8,145 bases of DNA, taken from Campylobacterota bacterium (GTDB lineage: Bacteria; Campylobacterota; Campylobacteria; Campylobacterales; Sulfurovaceae). Every line of letters begins with the position of its first letter. Within the stretch, counting starts at the first letter, position 1. A model generated the notes under the pieces. The model was not told the DNA's origin. It ran no database searches and was given only the letters and a program-made list of their open reading frames with translations. Positions 5,567 through 8,145 of the stretch are shown here, piece by piece. The translations under genes and the position numbers were made by a program. Location: contig JAHZJZ010000207.1 in NCBI GenBank assembly GCA_022600655.1, forward strand, positions 1-8,145. Reading direction: 5' to 3'.

Positions 5567-6697
5567 TTGGCCTCTCAAAATAGACTCAAAAAATTTCTCG
5601 GATGGCGAGAAACTGTCAAACCACATATAACTCTTAATGATGAGTTATATGTACTCTTAGCCCCTTTTAGACTTCCCCTTATTTTAACGGTTCTAACCAT
5701 GTTGATTGGAACTTTAGGCTATATTTTTATTGAAGGTATGAAATTTTCAGATGCCCTATTTCAAACAGGTATCACATTTACCACTGTAGGATTTGGAGAG
5801 ATACAACCCCTCTCAGAAATAGGACGGATATTTACCATATCACTTATTATTTTTGGATTTTTACTCTTCTCTGCTGCAATTGGTATTATTGTAGAGGTAT
5901 TAAATAGAGGTGAACTACAAAAGGTTATGAAGGAGCGAAGCATGTTATATGATATTGCACGACTAAAACAACACTATGTTATCTGTTACCATAACGAATT
6001 TACTGTTCAAGTAACAAAATATTTAAGAGAGAGTCATATCCCTTTTGTGGTTATTGACCCTAGTGAAAACCTTGATGAGATAGCTACTAAACACCTCTAC
6101 CCTTACTACGTTAAAGGGGAACCACATACCCAAGAGGCGATACTAAAATCACATCTATCAAGTGCCAAAGGAATTATTACACTAGGAAATAATATTGCAG
6201 ATAATATTGCAACCATTGCTTCAGTTAGACTCTATGAGCAAGAGATTGGAAGAAGACGTTCCTATCTTATTATCTCTAATGCTCACTCTGTGAGTGATGA
6301 AGATAAACTCAAAAAACTTGGTGCTGATAAAGTAGTAACGCCTACAAGTATTATGGCTCAACGTATTAATGCCATGGCAATTCGACCTGATATGGAAAAC
6401 CTACTTCAAGAGTTTCTCTACAGGCAAGACACCCCACTTGATATGGAAGAGGCAAAAATCACTAAAACCTCTTGGTTAACCTTGCGTAAAATCAAAGATG
6501 CAAGTTTTAGAGAAGTTGCCAATGTAACGATTATTGGACTAAGACATAAAGATGGAAAATTTCTTCCCATGCCAAAAGGTGATACCACCATAACAGCAGG
6601 AAGTAAACTTCTGCTTATTGGTCCTAGTGAAGGTATACGAAAAGTGAAAAAATTAATAAGAAAAACTATAAAACCAGAGGAGATGAGAAATGTTTAA
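5567..6697 (+). CDS. Two-TM potassium channel with cytosolic RCK (TrkA-N/TrkA-C) domain
   Basis: Inner-membrane K+ channel subunit of MthK-like architecture. TM1 is at about 36-57, the pore helix and selectivity filter TVGFGE at 73-78 (usual form TVGYGD), and TM2 at about 86-112. A linker leads to RCK-N (about 135-265), then an RCK-C/TrkA-C domain (about 295-366, with GLRHKDG and LLLIGPSEGI). In RCK-N the glycine-rich nucleotide loop is degraded: VICYHNEF replaces the usual ICGxGxxG pattern. In the alignment I made by eye, the acidic residue that binds Ca2+ in MthK is not conserved (segment IITLGNN, 203-209). The start is inferred as TTG 5567. An in-frame TAA lies three codons upstream, and the next Met (45) is inside TM1. 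No good Shine-Dalgarno precedes it. Met126 has a strong internal one (separate entry). The end overlaps argJ by 8 bases. I recall an rpmB-adjacent K+ channel (HP0491-HP0490, HpKchA) in Helicobacter pylori. Confidence 0.9.
   Translation: MASQNRLKKFLGWRETVKPHITLNDELYVLLAPFRLPLILTVLTMLIGTLGYIFIEGMKFSDALFQTGITFTTVGFGEIQPLSEIGRIFTISLIIFGFLLFSAAIGIIVEVLNRGELQKVMKERSMLYDIARLKQHYVICYHNEFTVQVTKYLRESHIPFVVIDPSENLDEIATKHLYPYYVKGEPHTQEAILKSHLSSAKGIITLGNNIADNIATIASVRLYEQEIGRRRSYLIISNAHSVSDEDKLKKLGADKVVTPTSIMAQRINAMAIRPDMENLLQEFLYRQDTPLDMEEAKITKTSWLTLRKIKDASFREVANVTIIGLRHKDGKFLPMPKGDTTITAGSKLLLIGPSEGIRKVKKLIRKTIKPEEMRNV
5930..5944 (+). promoter_or_regulatory. Internal ribosome binding site and ATG (Met126) in the K+ channel gene
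   Basis: AAGGAG at 5930-5935 is followed by 6 bases and an in-frame ATG at 5942-5944. This is one of the best Shine-Dalgarno/start combinations in the window, and it falls in the linker between TM2 and the RCK domain. Initiation here would give a soluble RCK protein of 251 residues. MthK uses an internal start (Met107) at the equivalent place to supply the extra RCK subunits of its gating ring. Use of this site is inferred. Confidence 0.5.
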
Positions 6698-7922
6698 TCT
6701 ATTTTCAATAAAAGGTGGAATCTCAAACGTCAAAGGATTCTACTGTGATGGTGTGAATGTAGGGATGAAAACCAATCCTGCTAACTCAGGGACAAATGAA
6801 GTTGATGGTGATGTTGCTTTTATTCGTTCAGAAGTACTTTGTGATATATCAGCACAATTTACCAATAATAAATTTCAAGCAGCTCCTATTAAACATTATC
6901 AGAAGTATCCTGATGGATTTAAAACCAACTTCCTGCTTATGAATGCTAAAAATGCCAATGCCATGACAGGAGCTCAAGGGGTTGAAGATATTGAGTCTAT
7001 TTTTGAAGAACTTAAAGGGCAGACACATCGGTCTGCCCCTACAATTCAAATAGATAATCCTATTATGTCCTCAACAGGGGTTATCGGTTATCGGCTTAAT
7101 CAAAAGAAGATAACCTCTGCTTTTGAAAAGTTTAACTTTGATGCCAAAGATTCAGATAAAACAGCCCGTGCTATTATGACCACTGACCAGTTTAAAAAAG
7201 AGTTATGTTTTAAAATTGATTTAGATGATGGAACCTCATTTACCATAGCAGCCATCTGTAAAGGTGCGGGGATGATAAACCCAGCCATGGCTACCATGCT
7301 CTGTTTTATTACCACAGATGCTGACATTCCTAAAGAGGACATGGAGGAGCTTTTAACAGAAGCAACCGAGGGCTCATTTAATAAAATCTCTGTAGATGGT
7401 GATACTTCAACCAATGATACCATTATGCTTTTGGCAAATAAGCTATCGGGAGCTTATCATAAAGAGGCATTTAGAGAAGCCCTTAATAAAATTACTTTTG
7501 AACTTGCCATGATGATACTCAGAGATGGTGAAGGAGCAAACAAACTGGTTGCGTTTGAGGTTAAAGGGGCAAAGAGTGATGAAGAGGCACAAAAAGCAAG
7601 TATGGCGCTAAGTAACTCTTTGCTGGTTAAAACAGCTCTTTTTGGAGAAGACCCAAACTGGGGACGAATTGCTTCAACCATTGGAGCCTCAGGTGTGGCA
7701 TGTGATGATGCCACCCTTACTATACACTATGATAATCTCCTTATCTACTCTGATGCACAAAGAGAATTAGATAAAGAGCGAGAAGATAAAGCTTATAAAA
7801 TAATGAAAAATGATAGCTTTAGAGTCACTTGTGACCTTGGCTTAGGTGAGGGGGCATTTACCTCTTATGGATGTGATTTAAGCTACGAATATGTTAAGAT
7901 AAATGCTGAGTACCGAACATAG
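6690..7922 (+). CDS. argJ: Ornithine acetyltransferase / N-acetylglutamate synthase
   Basis: Cytosolic enzyme that moves the acetyl group from N-acetylornithine to glutamate in the cyclic arginine pathway; some members also use acetyl-CoA. ArgJ cleaves itself into alpha and beta chains before a nucleophilic threonine. Here KGAGMINPAMATML (191-204) places the cut between Ala201 and Thr202. The oxyanion-hole pair Thr93-Gly94 is in NANAMTG (88-94). DGDTSTNDT (236-244), GEDPNWGRI (319-327) and the C-terminal NAEYRT are also family signatures. The usual NSGNANA reads NAKNANA (85-91). All 410 residues are present, matching the family. Start ATG 6690 has AGAGGAG (6676-6682) at 7 nt and overlaps the channel gene by 8 bases, indicating one operon. 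Whether it also makes N-acetylglutamate from acetyl-CoA cannot be read from sequence. No other arg gene is in the window. Confidence 0.96.
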   Translation: MFNLFSIKGGISNVKGFYCDGVNVGMKTNPANSGTNEVDGDVAFIRSEVLCDISAQFTNNKFQAAPIKHYQKYPDGFKTNFLLMNAKNANAMTGAQGVEDIESIFEELKGQTHRSAPTIQIDNPIMSSTGVIGYRLNQKKITSAFEKFNFDAKDSDKTARAIMTTDQFKKELCFKIDLDDGTSFTIAAICKGAGMINPAMATMLCFITTDADIPKEDMEELLTEATEGSFNKISVDGDTSTNDTIMLLANKLSGAYHKEAFREALNKITFELAMMILRDGEGANKLVAFEVKGAKSDEEAQKASMALSNSLLVKTALFGEDPNWGRIASTIGASGVACDDATLTIHYDNLLIYSDAQRELDKEREDKAYKIMKNDSFRVTCDLGLGEGAFTSYGCDLSYEYVKINAEYRT

Positions 7923-7959
7923 TTTAATTATTTTAATAAGTTTTTAACAAGTTTCATAC

Positions 7960-7965
7960 TACAAT
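7960..7965 (+). promoter_or_regulatory. Possible promoter (-10 box) for the downstream DUF465 gene
   Basis: TACAAT lies 31 bases before the ATG at 7997, with a T run at 7941-7945 upstream. The 74-base gap after argJ contains no GC-rich hairpin, so the small gene could instead be read through from argJ. Confidence 0.35.
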
Positions 7966-7996
7966 TCGTTTCAGATATACAAAAAGGATACACCCA

Positions 7997-8145
7997 ATGT
8001 TAGCAGAATACAGAGCAGAAATTTCAGAATTAAAACAGAGCAATGCACACTTTGCAAAAATCTTCAACGATCACAACAAACTTGACCAAGATGTTCAAGA
8101 TGCAGAGCATGGAAGAGTTGGTATGAGTGATATGGAGATTGAGAT
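7997..8145 (+). CDS. YdcH/DUF465-family small protein (partial, cut at window end)
   Basis: The ATG at 7997 has AAGGA (7984-7988) at 8 nt spacing. The 49 codons present match the N-terminus of DUF465 (YdcH-like) proteins: YRAEISELK (5-13), HFAKIFNDHNKLD (18-30) and an acidic stretch with MEIE at the window edge. These are short (about 70-80 residue), helical, charged cytosolic proteins of unknown function. The 3' end, including the usual C-terminal LKKEKLxLKD-type segment, is outside the window, so it cannot be checked. Confidence 0.85.
   Translation, partial: MLAEYRAEISELKQSNAHFAKIFNDHNKLDQDVQDAEHGRVGMSDMEIE

Noticed and set aside
6849..7714. Several minus-strand open frames opposite argJ
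   Set aside because: They are antisense to a clearly conserved full-length ArgJ and have no family motifs. They follow from codon bias on the real strand.
1..8145. Search for CRISPR arrays, mobile elements, tRNA genes, phage or defence modules
   Set aside because: No spaced direct repeats, transposase or integrase motifs, cloverleaf sequences or toxin-antitoxin-like gene pairs were seen. Nearly all of the window is accounted for by recognised housekeeping-type genes.

Overview
The window looks like ordinary chromosomal DNA from a free-living member of the Campylobacterota (Epsilonproteobacteria), probably near Sulfurovum or Sulfurimonas. The evidence is the AT-rich base composition, the L28 sequence, the TATAAT promoters that have T-rich upstream tracts instead of a -35 box, and two neighbourhoods I recall from relatives (rpe-dnaQ, and rpmB next to a K+ channel gene). 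The genus is an inference. I see no tRNA, rRNA, CRISPR array, insertion sequence, prophage or defence genes.

Layout. (1) 1-1969, plus strand: a promoter, then pyrB (aspartate carbamoyltransferase) and pabB (aminodeoxychorismate synthase component I), joined by a TAATG stop/start overlap. Nothing else was recognised in the AT-rich stretch 1-117. (2) 1976-2917, minus strand: a lipoprotein with two SPOR domains, converging on pabB with only 6 bases between them. (3) 3003-5017, minus strand: the tightly packed cluster rpe - trpF - dnaQ-like exonuclease. (4) 5018-5314: a 297-base divergent region with a promoter for rpe, a promoter for rpmB, and an rpmB leader containing a hairpin and a 10-base palindrome. 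I see nothing convincing at about 5060-5215. (5) 5315-7922, plus strand: rpmB (L28), a two-TM K+ channel with a cytosolic RCK domain, and argJ, which overlaps the channel gene by 8 bases. (6) 7997 to the end: the start of a YdcH/DUF465-type small protein, cut by the window edge.

The genes are mainly housekeeping: pyrimidine, folate, tryptophan, pentose-phosphate and arginine metabolism, plus translation, DNA processing and envelope or division functions. They share transcription units more than pathways.

The most interesting signal is inside the K+ channel gene. Its full-length start is a TTG with no good Shine-Dalgarno sequence, just after a perfect 9-bp hairpin. An in-frame ATG at Met126, exactly where the membrane pore ends and the RCK domain begins, has a strong AAGGAG site 6 nt upstream. 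This suggests two products, channel and free RCK domain, as known for the archaeal channel MthK. I did not find an exotic multi-gene system.
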